A DNA stretch of 64,000 bases from Prauserella halophila. Its GTDB lineage: Bacteria > Actinomycetota > Actinomycetes > Mycobacteriales > Pseudonocardiaceae. The notes below the pieces were generated by a model that was given only the letters and a program-made list of their open reading frames with translations, had not been told where the DNA came from and did not search any database. A program made the translations under genes and the position numbers. Positions 12,166-20,661 of this stretch are shown in pieces. The stretch covers positions 310,001-374,000 of the forward strand of contig NZ_JAMTCQ010000010.1 of assembly GCF_024171895.1 (NCBI RefSeq). The letters run 5' to 3'. Each line of letters starts with the position of its first letter. Position 1 is the first letter of the stretch.

Positions 12166-12576
12166 TCCGGACGTTCGCCGTAACGGAACCTTTCGAGTGT
12201 GATTCCCTGAGCTGAAGGGAAGCCGGCCAACGATTGCCGGCCGGGAACACCCGGGGAACTCCTCGCGCTGCGGCGTGTGACTCGGGAACTATCCTCAGTG
12301 GACAGTCTATATCGGATGGATCCGTGCAACCGTGCAGATGTGATGGATCCTTCTGGGTGTCTCGGCCGGCGTCGGCGCCGACGTGGTGGAGCGTCGGCCT
12401 GCTCGGCAGCACGGCGGTGCTGTTCGGCGTCGTCGGAGTGCTGCTGATGGCTGCCGCTGCCCTCGCGGTGTCGCTGGAGCGAGACCCACCGTGTGGCGGT
12501 GTCTGTGCGGCGGTGTCACGGCCGGGTACCGCCGAAGCCCGCGCGAGCGGGCCCGACGCGGGCTATTCTGGACGGC
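12166..12576. other. Intergenic region, no convincing gene
   Basis: A hydrophobic stretch can be read on the + strand at about 12385-12475, but its frame has no stop before it runs through the araC-like gene and no ribosome site, so it may be chance or a remnant. A TATTCT -10 box at 12564-12569 belongs to the araC-like gene. Confidence 0.4.
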
Positions 12577-12972
12577 GTGGCCACGATGAGCCCGCGCGAG
12601 GACCAGAACCGCCGGTTGCTGCGCGCACGCGACGCGATCGACCGCGATTACGCGAAGCCGCTCGACGTGCCCACGCTCGCTCGCATCGCGCTGATGTCGC
12701 CGAGCCACTTCACGCGCTCGTTCCGCGCGACGTTCGGCGAGACGCCGCACCGGTATCTGCAGCGCAGGCGGATCGAACGTGCGATGGCGCTGCTGCGGTC
12801 GCCGTCGGCCACCGTCACGGGGGTCGCCGAGGAGATCGGGTTCGACAGTCTGGGCACGTTCAGCCGCACGTTCCGTTCGGTCGTGGGGGTCTCGCCCGCC
12901 GAGTACCGTGCGGCGGCGACGCCGCTGCCCGTTCCGGTGTGCTTCGTCAAGACGTGGTCACGCCCGGCGTGA
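12577..12972 (+). CDS. AraC-family transcriptional regulator (DNA-binding domain only)
   Basis: The 131-residue protein consists almost only of the AraC two-HTH domain: LDVPTLARIALMSPSHFTRSFRATFGETPHRYL and then ATVTGVAEEIGFDSLGTFSRTFRSVVGVSPAEY, the conserved second-helix signature. No ligand-binding domain is present. GTG 12577 lies 7 nt after the -10 box TATTCT (12564-12569), which fits a leaderless mRNA; ATG 12586 is an alternative. The VOC gene 64 bp downstream is the likely partner or target. Confidence 0.88.
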   Translation: MATMSPREDQNRRLLRARDAIDRDYAKPLDVPTLARIALMSPSHFTRSFRATFGETPHRYLQRRRIERAMALLRSPSATVTGVAEEIGFDSLGTFSRTFRSVVGVSPAEYRAAATPLPVPVCFVKTWSRPA

Positions 12973-13022
12973 GGCCGGTTCACGAGAGCAGTTTCGGATA
13001 AGCGCCACCGGCGGGTGCGGTC

Positions 13023-13032
13023 GTAACGTTAC
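13023..13032. promoter_or_regulatory. GTAACGTTAC palindrome overlapping the VOC promoter
   Basis: A perfect 10-bp palindrome contains TAACGT, a -10-like box that lies 7 nt before ATG 13037. It sits between the AraC regulator and the VOC gene. It could be an operator, or simply a symmetric -10 element. Confidence 0.45.
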
Positions 13033-13036
13033 GGGC

Positions 13037-13498
13037 ATGTTCACACGAATCGGAATCACCTCGGTCATGGTCCTCGATCAGGACGAAGCCCTCGACTTCT
13101 ACTGCGGCACGCTCGGATTCGAGGTCACCGACGACGTCGACCTGGGGTTCATGCGCTGGCTCACGGTGCATCTGCCCGCCGCGCCGGACAGTCACCTGCT
13201 GCTGGAGGTTCCGGGGCCGCCGCAGCACAGCGAGGAGGTGGCGGCGCAGATCCGCGACCTGGTCACGAAGGGTGCGCTCGGCGTGGCGGCGATCCTCAAC
13301 ACCGACGACTGCCGCAAGACGTACGAGGAGCTGCGGGAGAAGGGCGTCGAGTTCACGCAGGAGCCGGTCGAGCAGCCGTACGGCATCGACTGCGCGCTGC
13401 GGGACCCGTTCGGCAACCACATCCGCATCACGGAGCCGCCCGAGGGGCCGGTGGAGATCACCGACGAGGACGTCGAACGTATGCAGTGTGGCTTCTGA
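13037..13498 (+). CDS. VOC-superfamily (glyoxalase/bleomycin-resistance-like) protein
   Basis: The 153-residue protein shows the VOC beta-alpha-beta-beta-beta pattern twice: FTRIGITSVMVLDQDEALDFYCGTLGF at the start and GVAAILNTDDCRKTYEELREKGVEF...CALRDPFGNHIRITEP at the end, with the usual terminal Glu. Members bind metals and act as lyases, isomerases, dioxygenases or drug-binding proteins; the substrate is unknown. ATG 13037 follows a -10-like box by 7 nt (leaderless). AraC-VOC neighbours are common in actinobacteria. Confidence 0.87.
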   Translation: MFTRIGITSVMVLDQDEALDFYCGTLGFEVTDDVDLGFMRWLTVHLPAAPDSHLLLEVPGPPQHSEEVAAQIRDLVTKGALGVAAILNTDDCRKTYEELREKGVEFTQEPVEQPYGIDCALRDPFGNHIRITEPPEGPVEITDEDVERMQCGF

Positions 13499-13578
13499 GC
13501 CCGGCGGTGTCCGATAGGCTGCGCGCGGTCCCCCGAGCGCGCGCAGCCCGGAGAGACCGCGCAGCCCGGAGCCGCACA

Positions 13579-13618
13579 GTGACTTCCACTCCCGGACGGT
13601 GACTTCCACTCCCGGACG
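13579..13618. repeat. Tandem 20-bp direct repeat, two exact copies
   Basis: Unit GTGACTTCCACTCCCGGACG occurs twice without a gap, just before the methyltransferase remnant. A shorter GCGCAGCCCGGAG duplication lies directly upstream (13545-13572). Confidence 0.8.
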
Positions 13619-13663
13619 GAACCCCGCGTCGGAGCCGGCCCTGCCGACGGTTATCGACCTGCC

Positions 13664-14108
13664 GTGGCCGGTGTGCTGGAGTGGGACCGGCCGATGGCGC
13701 TGCAGCAGGTCGGCACGCTGCCCCACGTCGCCGACGATCGCGACCCCGCGACGCTGATGCGCACCTACGTCGACGCGCTGCCGCCGGGGTCGTACGTCGT
13801 GCTGTCCCACTTCTTCAACCCCGGCGACGAGGATCCCGAAGCCGCCGCGGTCGCCACCGGTTGGAGCAGGCGTTTCTGCACAGCCCGATGGCACCGGCCG
13901 ATTCCGCACGCGCGAGGAGATCGTCACCTACTTCGACGGCCTCGAACTCATCGAACCCGGCTTCGAGACGCTCGTCCACTGGTGGCCGGACGGCCCGCCG
14001 GAGCACCTCGACCCCGCCCGCCGCCTCATGATCGGCGGCATCGGCCGCAAGCCGTCACTCCCACCCTCGCCCCTCGACGCGCCCGCGCCCTTACCCTGCT
14101 GGACATGA
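13664..14108 (+). pseudogene. Remnant of a DUF574-type SAM-dependent methyltransferase
   Basis: The region encodes only the C-terminal half of a protein like the intact methyltransferase at 47807-48643. The first frame gives PMALQQVGTLPHVADDRDP and GSYVVLSHFFNPGDE, matching PIALLQIGTLHHYEG and GSYVAISHFLDPENE of the intact gene. Then the match moves to a second frame at about 13862 (EQAFLHSPM) and to a third at about 13890 (TGRFRTREEI...VHWWPDGP). Two frameshifts and the absent SAM-binding half show a dead gene. Its last 4 bases overlap the next start codon. Confidence 0.88.
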
Positions 14109-15283
14109 CGACGGAATCCGCGACTTCCCCGTTCCCGCCGGCCGCGCAGCGCGCCGATGTGCCGCCGTTCTACGTGATGGACGTGCTGTCGGCGGCCAAG
14201 GCACGGCAGGCCGAGCGCGGTGACGTGGTGTTCCTGTGCGCGGGCCAGCCGACGGCGGGTGCGCCGGAGCCGGTATTGGCGGCGGCGCAGCAGGCGTTGC
14301 GGGGCAGCGACCTCGGGTACACGCCGCAGCTGGGCATCCCGCCGCTGCGCGAGGCGATCGCCGGACACTACGACCGCGCCTACGGCCTCGACGTCGACCC
14401 GGCGGACGTCATCGTCACCACCGGCTCCTCGGGCGGGTTCCTGTTGGCGTTCCTCGCCGCGTTCGAGGTGGGCGACCGGGTGGCGATGGCCCGTCCCGGC
14501 TATCCGGCGTACCGCAACCTGCTGAACGCGCTGGGCTGCGAGGTCGTCGAGTTCGCCACGGACGAGAGCACGCGGTTCCAGCCGACGCCGGAGATCCTCG
14601 ACGGGCTCGGCGACATCAAGGGCCTCGTCGTGGCGAGCCCGAGCAACCCGACGGGCACGATCGTGGCGCCCGGCGAGCTGGCGACGCTGACCGAGTGGTG
14701 CACCGCGCGGGGTGTGCGGCTGATCAGCGACGAGATCTACCACGGCATTTCCTACGAGCGCGACGTCGCGTGCGCGTGGCAGACGTCCCGTGAGGCACTG
14801 GTGCTCGGGTCGTTCTCGAAGTACTTCGCGATGACGGGCTGGCGGCTCGGGTGGATGCTCGCGCCGCAGGCGCTGCACCGCAGCGTCGACGTGCTGACCG
14901 GCAACTTCAACATCTGCCCGCCCGCGTTGTCGCAGCACGCGGCGGTCGCGGCGCTGTCGCCGGAGTCCTGCGCCGAGCTGGACGGCCACGTGGACCACTA
15001 CCGCGCCAACCGCGACCTGCTCCTCGACGGGCTGCGCGACATCGGCCTGACCCGCATCGCACCGATCGACGGCGCCTTCTACGCCTACGTCGACGTCTCC
15101 GAGCACACCGATGATTCGCTGTCGTGGTGCCGCAAGCTGCTCGACGACACCGGGGTGGCGATCACACCGGGCGTGGACTTCGACCCGGTCGCAGGCGGGT
15201 CGTTCGTGCGACTGTCGTTCGCGGGCGCGCGCAGCGACATCGCCACGGCCGTGGAGCGCATGGGGACCTGGCTCCGGAACTGA
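14105..15283 (+). CDS. Pyridoxal-phosphate aminotransferase (class I fold)
   Basis: The 392-residue chain has the fold-type I aminotransferase landmarks: GYTPQLGIPPLREAIA near the N-terminus, SNPTGT, the SDEIYHGISY strand, and SFSKYFAMTGWRLGW with the PLP-binding Lys, then the late Arg in FVRLSFAGA. It probably moves amino groups between an amino acid and a 2-oxo acid, but the donor is not determinable. ATG 14105 lies 7 nt after a -10-like TACCCT (14092-14097), so it may be leaderless. It overlaps the end of the methyltransferase remnant. Confidence 0.9.
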   Translation: MTTESATSPFPPAAQRADVPPFYVMDVLSAAKARQAERGDVVFLCAGQPTAGAPEPVLAAAQQALRGSDLGYTPQLGIPPLREAIAGHYDRAYGLDVDPADVIVTTGSSGGFLLAFLAAFEVGDRVAMARPGYPAYRNLLNALGCEVVEFATDESTRFQPTPEILDGLGDIKGLVVASPSNPTGTIVAPGELATLTEWCTARGVRLISDEIYHGISYERDVACAWQTSREALVLGSFSKYFAMTGWRLGWMLAPQALHRSVDVLTGNFNICPPALSQHAAVAALSPESCAELDGHVDHYRANRDLLLDGLRDIGLTRIAPIDGAFYAYVDVSEHTDDSLSWCRKLLDDTGVAITPGVDFDPVAGGSFVRLSFAGARSDIATAVERMGTWLRN

Positions 15284-15450
15284 CTCGCGAGTCGCACCGG
15301 CCACGGTCGGCAGGGCCGTGGCCGCGGCGGCCTGACCGGACCGGGGGAACCCGGAGTTTTCCCTGAGCGTTGCCCAGGTGCCGGGACTTTCGGGTGCGCG
15401 GCGTGCCAACCTGGACATACACGGCAGCACACGAGTGTGGAGGAAGCGCA

Positions 15451-15633
15451 ATGTTCTGGAAGATCGTCGGCGGCCTGATTCTGGCGTGGGCCGCATTCAT
15501 GGTGATCGGTTCGCTGGTCGGCTTCCTCGTCAAGGCGGTGTTCTGGATCGCCGTGATCGCAGGCGCGGGCTTCCTCGGCGCAGCCGCCTACGGCGCGCTC
15601 AAGGGTGACGACAAGAAGAAGATCGGCTCGTAA
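15451..15633 (+). CDS. Small membrane protein
   Basis: The 60-residue product has two closely spaced hydrophobic segments (about residues 4-25 and 29-48) and a short charged tail (KGDDKKKIGS), so it is probably a helical hairpin in the cytoplasmic membrane. ATG 15451 follows GGAGGAAG by about 4 nt, a strong ribosome site. It stands alone between the aminotransferase and a strong terminator. Function unknown. Confidence 0.75.
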   Translation: MFWKIVGGLILAWAAFMVIGSLVGFLVKAVFWIAVIAGAGFLGAAAYGALKGDDKKKIGS

Positions 15634-15791
15634 CCGCGCGGGCCCGCCGCGTGGCGGCCGGGCCGGTCGGTGATCTGCCGCCTCGCGCAGCCGCGTCGAC
15701 ACGGCGGGGTTTTGAGGCGACGGGGTTTTCGAGGCGGCGGGGTTTCGACACGGCGGGCTACTGCGCAGCCGGTGGTGTCGGCGAAGACGAC

Positions 15792-15824
15792 AGGGCGCGC
15801 CCCGAAGCAGTCGGGGCGCGCCCT
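15792..15824. terminator. GC-rich hairpin terminator
   Basis: Perfect 14-bp arms (AGGGCGCGCCCCGA and its complement) around the loop AGCAG. It separates the small membrane protein gene from T7SS module 2. Between 15634 and 15790 there are three imperfect copies of a GCGGGGTTTTGAGGCGA-like unit and no gene. Confidence 0.8.
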
Positions 15825-15961
15825 CGTTTCGGTCTCGTGGCGGCCGGTGCGGCTGTGCTCCTCGCTCGCGTCGGTTTCGCCGAGATCGTCCCCGTGTGGC
15901 CTCCTTCGCTGTTAGGCTGTCCGGTCGTTGAGGTGCGTTGAGAACGAGGGGGCGATGACCC

Positions 15962-16435
15962 ATGTCCGAGGACGGCAACGTGCTCGACTCGATGGTCGAG
16001 GGTGCGGGAGAGATTGCCGGCCGTGTCGGCGAGATCGCCGGCAACGTGTGGGCCGGTATGAACTTCGTCATCGACGGCAAGGAGTCGAATCCTGGCTCGG
16101 GTGGTGGCTTCGAGTTCGACGCCGACACCGCCCGCGGCCTCTACGAACGGGCGAACGCCATCGTGCATGAATTGCAGGATCAGGCGTGGAATGCGCGACG
16201 GTTGGTCGAAACCAAGGCACCGGCTGACGACCCGGCGAGTCAGTCCTTCACGAAGGCCGGTAATGAGATCTTCCGCCGCGGCGCGGAGCATGTCGACGCC
16301 GAGGTCAAGTTCTACCGCGACTTCGCTCGTGCGCTGGGGAAGGCCATCGGCATGTACGAGGAGTCGGACGAGCAGGCCGGTAAGGACGTCACCAAGTCCG
16401 GCGGTGAGGGCGACTCCGGTGGAGGGTACTGGTGA
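15962..16435 (+). CDS. Small T7SS cargo partner (module 2)
   Basis: The 157-residue protein is helical after a Gly-rich stretch (residues 45-52). Its last helix reads GMYEESDEQAGKD, containing Y-x3-D and matching the YAESDEEKAG ending of the module 1 partner at 5454. This suggests the same T7SS-dependent role. ATG 15962 follows GAGGGGG by 9 nt. Its TGA overlaps the ATG of the lipoprotein gene (TGATG), so translation is coupled. A PPE-like protein and EspG follow in the same operon. Confidence 0.75.
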   Translation: MSEDGNVLDSMVEGAGEIAGRVGEIAGNVWAGMNFVIDGKESNPGSGGGFEFDADTARGLYERANAIVHELQDQAWNARRLVETKAPADDPASQSFTKAGNEIFRRGAEHVDAEVKFYRDFARALGKAIGMYEESDEQAGKDVTKSGGEGDSGGGYW

Positions 16436-17088
16436 TGAAGCGCCTGGCCGGAGCTGTGGCGGCGGGTTCGGTGCTGCTGGTTGCCGGGTGTTCGGGAGGC
16501 TCGGCCGGCGAGGCCGAGCCGATGCCGTCGTCGGTGGCCGAGTCGCCGTCGACCGTGTCGGGTTCGCCGTCGTCGGCCGCGTCGGGTCCCGGGCAGGACC
16601 TGCCGCACAGCGGCGCTCCCGCGGTGTCGAACCCGTTGCCGGAGTCGGTGTTGTCCGGTGATCCGTGTGACGCGCTGACACTTGAGCAGGTCGAGGCAGC
16701 TCTCGGTGAGGGAGCGTCGGACGGTGAGCGACAGGACCAGAACGCTACGGGTCCTGGCTGTAGTTGGTCGAACCGTGATACGGGAGCGGGTTTTACGGTC
16801 GGGTTCAGCACTGTGACCCGCGAAGGATTGAGCGCGCAGTACGCCAACACGAAACCGCAGATGCCCGTGTTCCGTGAGATTGATCCGATCGGCGGGTTCC
16901 CTGCCTTGCAGTTCAAAAAGGGGCCCGATGACACGATCTGCACTGTTGCGGTCGGGCTGGCTGACGAGTACTCGATGACGGTCACGGGTAGCTCAAGCTA
17001 CGAGGCCGAGCAGGACGGCAAAGATCCGTGCGTGGCTGCGGAGAGAACCGCTGAGACCGTGGTGGAGAACCTGAAGAAGAAGGCTTGA
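16435..17088 (+). CDS. DUF3558-family lipoprotein
   Basis: The 217-residue protein has a lipoprotein signal with lipobox LVAGC (Cys at about 19), a Ser/Pro-rich linker, then a domain with conserved DPCDALTLEQVEAALGEG, GPGCSW and a late Cys pair, the DUF3558 pattern frequent in Pseudonocardiaceae. It should be anchored to the outer face of the membrane. ATG 16435 overlaps the previous stop; GTG 16432 is possible. Its place inside the T7SS cargo operon suggests a role in handling exported proteins, which is inference only. Confidence 0.85.
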   Translation: MKRLAGAVAAGSVLLVAGCSGGSAGEAEPMPSSVAESPSTVSGSPSSAASGPGQDLPHSGAPAVSNPLPESVLSGDPCDALTLEQVEAALGEGASDGERQDQNATGPGCSWSNRDTGAGFTVGFSTVTREGLSAQYANTKPQMPVFREIDPIGGFPALQFKKGPDDTICTVAVGLADEYSMTVTGSSSYEAEQDGKDPCVAAERTAETVVENLKKKA

Positions 17089-17098
17089 GGGGGCAGTG

Positions 17099-18541
17099 AT
17101 GGGCCTGTTTGACGGGATGGCCGAGTACATGGCGGATTTGATGATTTTCGGCGGCGCTTTCGAGAAATCGGGTGCGGTCCCGCTGCCGGAGCTGGTGCGC
17201 CGGGTACATGCCGGCAGCGGCGGCCCGTGGCAGGAGGCGGCGACCACGGCTCAGGGAGTGGACGGCGGTCACCGGCAGGTCAGCGAGTCGAGCATGAAGA
17301 TGCTGCAGGTGCTCGAGAGCTCCTGGACGGGTGAGGGTGCGGATGCCGCCGCGGACCGGCTGCGCATGGGAGCGAAGGTCACCGCGAACGCCGGAACGGT
17401 GTATCAGGCCAACTCCGAGCACTACACGTCGAACGCGTCCTCGTTCGACAACGTCAAGCAGCAGCTGCCGTCGCTTCCCGACCAGCCACCCGATCGCGGT
17501 GCCTGGGACGTCGTGACCCCGTGGGACACAGACACCGAGGACCAGGTCAACCAGTACAAGAGCCAGGTGTCCCAGGCGGCGCAGATCTACCAGGGATACG
17601 AGGGGTCGATCCAGGGTTCGCAGCAGTCGCTGAAGTCCGATTTCGGCAAGCTCGACGGTGTCGAGGGCGGGATCGGTTCGCTCGAGCGGGACAAGTCCTC
17701 CTCGGTGGAGGACGCGGGCGGCGACGTCGTCTCGATCAACGAGCCGGGGTCCTCGCGCTCCGGTGATCCGGTTCAGACCGGTCCCAGGCCGACGGCCGAC
17801 TCGGTTCCCCGCACCGGCCCGCCACAGCCTGGTCCGACACAGCCCGGTCCGACACCGAACGGGCCGGCACCGAACCAGCCCACGTCGAATTATCCGGCGC
17901 CGACCGGGCCGAATCCCACGCCGGACGATACGACGTCCACCTCCGGATACACCCCTCCCGAGTTCCAACGTCCTGCGGCGTCGGCTCCGAACTATTCGCC
18001 TCCCGGGTACAACCCGAGTACCGGCTTCGGTCCCGGCGGTTCGTCCAGCGCACCCGGTTTCGGGCCGGTCGGTTCCACGGGCGGCTTCGGCCCCGGAGGT
18101 TCCGGTGGCTCCGGAGGCGCGCCCGCGACCGGTGGCCGGTATTCCGTGCCCGGCGGCGGCTATTCCGGCGGCGCGGCAGGCGGAGCCGCAGGCGGCGCGG
18201 CAGGCGGCGCCGCGGGTGGAGCCGCAGGTGGCGCGGCAGGCGGTGGTGCCGCGGGTGCAGGCAGGGCCACGGGCGCCGCGCCGTTCGGCCCGACGGGCAG
18301 TGGCGGGGCAACCGGCGGTGGTGCGACTTCCGGAGGCGCGGCCGGATCCGGTGGCCGTGGCGGGATGCCGATGGGCGGCATGGGCGGCGCTGGCCGTGGT
18401 GGCCAGGGCGGTGACGAGGAGGAGCACCAGCGGCAGTACGTCATGCCGACCGACGAGGCGTTCTCGTTCGGCGACGACGGCGAGGTGCTCCGCGATCCGA
18501 CGACGGGCAACGTCGTCACTCCCCCGACGATCGGCGAGTAA
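17099..18541 (+). CDS. PPE-like T7SS cargo protein with Pro and Gly-Ala-rich tail
   Basis: The 480-residue protein has an N-terminal helical domain of about 190 residues with a WTG turn (SSWTGEGADAA), the WXG-type hairpin. Residues about 230-300 are Pro/Thr/Asn-rich, then about 320-440 Gly-rich with repeated GGAA units (18165-18260), and the end is acidic. ATG 17099 lies 5 nt after GAGGGGG; GTG 17096 is too close. EspG starts 5 nt after the stop. Probably an exported substrate; function outside the cell unknown. Confidence 0.75.
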   Translation: MGLFDGMAEYMADLMIFGGAFEKSGAVPLPELVRRVHAGSGGPWQEAATTAQGVDGGHRQVSESSMKMLQVLESSWTGEGADAAADRLRMGAKVTANAGTVYQANSEHYTSNASSFDNVKQQLPSLPDQPPDRGAWDVVTPWDTDTEDQVNQYKSQVSQAAQIYQGYEGSIQGSQQSLKSDFGKLDGVEGGIGSLERDKSSSVEDAGGDVVSINEPGSSRSGDPVQTGPRPTADSVPRTGPPQPGPTQPGPTPNGPAPNQPTSNYPAPTGPNPTPDDTTSTSGYTPPEFQRPAASAPNYSPPGYNPSTGFGPGGSSSAPGFGPVGSTGGFGPGGSGGSGGAPATGGRYSVPGGGYSGGAAGGAAGGAAGGAAGGAAGGAAGGGAAGAGRATGAAPFGPTGSGGATGGGATSGGAAGSGGRGGMPMGGMGGAGRGGQGGDEEEHQRQYVMPTDEAFSFGDDGEVLRDPTTGNVVTPPTIGE

Positions 18542-18546
18542 TCGCC

Positions 18547-19284
18547 GTGGCCGTGTTGACGCGTCCGATCGCGGTGCCTCGGACCGTATTGCTGCACCTG
18601 TGGGAACTCGAACGCCTCGGCGAGGCGCATCCGCTGTTGAGCGCCAACGACATGTACGTCCCGTTGGCGGGGCGCGAGGAGTTCACCCGCGAATGTTTCC
18701 GCGCCCTCGCGGAGCAGGGCCTGGCTCAGGGCGACACGCTGACGCGGGACTTCCGCGTTGCGCTGCGCGTCATCGCCTCGCCCGACCGGGAGATCTACTG
18801 CTGGAGCAGCTGCGTTGACGCTGGTCAGGACCGGAAGGTGGCCGTGATGACGGCGGGCGGCGAGGCCGTTGCCATGCAGGTGAAAGGCGAGACGGTGGGC
18901 ATCGTCCCGTCCGACGAGCGCCGCCTCGTGGAGGACTTCGTCACCGATCTGCCCGAACGCCCGCCCGCCACCACGCGTGAACTCCACACCAGTCGTGCCG
19001 CGTTCGACCAGCGCGACCGGAACCACGACATGTTCGCCTCGCGGCTGACCCAGGAGAAGGAGCTGGAGAAACACCTGAAGGCGCCGCGTGAGGCGGTGCA
19101 TCAGGTGTACGTCGCCGGGAACTCGGAGGGACGTCACCGCAGGAGCAAACCGTTCTCGGTGATCGACATCCGCGGCCAGGGCCGGGTGCTGACGTTCGCC
19201 GACGGGCAGGACAACCTGCACTGCCTGCCCGGAACCCCGGCCAACCTGACCAAGACCCTCACCGCGACCTGGCAATCCCTGTGA
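18547..19284 (+). CDS. EspG-family T7SS cargo chaperone (module 2)
   Basis: The 245-residue protein matches EspG by VLLHLWELERLGEAHPLL at the start and by the general strand pattern, ending with VIDIRGQGRVLTFADG. It is clearly divergent from the EspG at 7931, so each module probably has its own specific chaperone. GTG 18547 is 5 nt after the stop of the PPE-like gene. Cytosolic; binds cargo before export, by analogy with mycobacterial EspG. Confidence 0.85.
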   Translation: MAVLTRPIAVPRTVLLHLWELERLGEAHPLLSANDMYVPLAGREEFTRECFRALAEQGLAQGDTLTRDFRVALRVIASPDREIYCWSSCVDAGQDRKVAVMTAGGEAVAMQVKGETVGIVPSDERRLVEDFVTDLPERPPATTRELHTSRAAFDQRDRNHDMFASRLTQEKELEKHLKAPREAVHQVYVAGNSEGRHRRSKPFSVIDIRGQGRVLTFADGQDNLHCLPGTPANLTKTLTATWQSL

Positions 19285-19339
19285 CCGGCCGCGGTCCACG
19301 GGGGTCGGGATTGTCGGGGGCCGCGCTTATGGTCGCCGG

Positions 19340-20038
19340 ATGAAACAGACCACACTCGGAGTCGGCGAGATCGACCTCGCCGATTGGCACCTGCTGTTGG
19401 GGGCGCTGCGGTCACGGTTCGAGGCGGAATCGTTCGCGGAGGGAGCCGCGTTCGTCGCGGCGATCGGGCGGCTCGCCGGCGAGACCGGCCACCACCCGGA
19501 CGTCGACCTGCGCGCCGGACACGTCCAGTTCGCGTTGCGCAGTCGCGATGCGGGCGGCGTCACCGAACGGGACGTCCGGCTGGCCGAACGGATCAGCGCG
19601 CTCGCGGCCGAGCACGGCCTGACGCCACGCCCGGAACGGGCACAGGTGCTGGAACTGGCTCTGGACACCCCCGGGTCCGACACGGTGCGCGGCTTCTGGG
19701 CGGCCGTCCTCGCGGGCCGAGCCGCAGGCGGCGAGGTCACCAGCCGGGAGGTCACCGGTGGGGAGGTCACCGGTAGCGCTGTCGCGACCCCGGACGCGGA
19801 GCTGCTACCGCTGGGGCTCGACAAGCTGTGGTTCCAGCGAACCGACTCGACGGCACCGGACCGGCAGCGCTTCCACGTCGACGTCACCGTTCCACCCTCC
19901 GACGCCGACCGGCGCGTGGCCGCGGCGATCGATGCGGGCGGACGCGTGGTCGACGACAGCCACGCCCCGGCGTTCGTCGTACTGTCCGATCCGGACGGCA
20001 ACAAGGCCTGCATCTGCACCGAACTGGGCCGCGACTGA
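19340..20038 (+). CDS. Fusion of pterin carbinolamine dehydratase-like and VOC domains
   Basis: The 232-residue protein has an N-terminal PCD-like domain (about 1-100) with GETGHHPDVDL and RDAGGVTERDV, close to the 4a-hydroxytetrahydrobiopterin dehydratase signature. The third active-site His, normally before DAGG, is Arg (LRSRDAGG), so dehydratase activity is doubtful. A short linker with three EVT-type repeats (19732-19780) leads to a C-terminal VOC-like domain ending in SDPDGNKACICTE. ATG 19340 has no clear ribosome site. The stop codon lies inside an 11-bp tandem duplication. Confidence 0.75.
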   Translation: MKQTTLGVGEIDLADWHLLLGALRSRFEAESFAEGAAFVAAIGRLAGETGHHPDVDLRAGHVQFALRSRDAGGVTERDVRLAERISALAAEHGLTPRPERAQVLELALDTPGSDTVRGFWAAVLAGRAAGGEVTSREVTGGEVTGSAVATPDAELLPLGLDKLWFQRTDSTAPDRQRFHVDVTVPPSDADRRVAAAIDAGGRVVDDSHAPAFVVLSDPDGNKACICTELGRD

Positions 20039-20079
20039 ACCGCGACTGAACCGCGAACCCGCCACCGGCAGTGCCGCTC

Positions 20080-20661
20080 CTACAGCAGCAGCGTTTTGGC
20101 GGTTGCCGCGCCCGGCCAGAGTTCCGCGCGCAGCCCCGCCGTGCGAGCGGCGTCCACATTGGCCCTGCGGTCGTCGAAGAACAGGCAGTCACCGGGCGGG
20201 CAGCCCAGCCGCTGCACCAGCAACCGGTAGATCTCCGCGTCCGGCTTCGCCGTGCCCAGGTCGCCGGAGAACAGCAGGTGCTCGAAATGCCGCGTCCACG
20301 GCTGCTTCTCGGCGTGCCGCGCGAACGACGCGGGTGCATTCGACAGCAACGCCAGCCGTGTTCCCGAGTCTGCCAGCGTTTCCACGAGCAGTGCCGCGTC
20401 CGGGTCGAGCTGCGACCAGCCGCGCGCGTCGATCTCGGTCAGCTCGCGTACGGCCCGCTCGTCGACCTCCGTGTCGACGGTGTCGGCGACGGCCTGCCAG
20501 TACGCGACGTCGTCGGCGCCGCGGTCGTACGGATCGCGGTGGGCCCAGTAGGCGGGTTCGAACGTCGCGGGCGGCACGTCGAGTCTGCCGGCCAGCTCTG
20601 GCAGAGCCGTCGTCCTGCGACACAGCACCTCGCCGTAGTCGAACACCACCCAGCCGGTCAC
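20080..20661 (-). CDS. HAD-superfamily hydrolase
   Basis: The 193-residue protein has motif I VVFDYGEVL (nucleophile Asp 8; the second Asp of DxD is Gly, as in the FDxGxVL subgroup), motif II LLSNAP, the Lys in GTAKPDAEIY, and motif IV LFFDDRRANVDAA. Such proteins are phosphatases or dehalogenases acting on small metabolites; the substrate is unknown. GTG 20661 overlaps the stop of the upstream threonine aldolase gene by 4 bp, so the two form an operon. Confidence 0.88.
   Translation of the reverse strand: MTGWVVFDYGEVLCRRTTALPELAGRLDVPPATFEPAYWAHRDPYDRGADDVAYWQAVADTVDTEVDERAVRELTEIDARGWSQLDPDAALLVETLADSGTRLALLSNAPASFARHAEKQPWTRHFEHLLFSGDLGTAKPDAEIYRLLVQRLGCPPGDCLFFDDRRANVDAARTAGLRAELWPGAATAKTLLL

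Noticed and set aside
12234-13001. Long open frame with a hydrophobic segment upstream of the araC-like gene
   Set aside because: It runs without a stop through the whole araC-like gene in another frame, has no ribosome site, and only about 30 residues look membrane-like; high GC alone gives such open frames.
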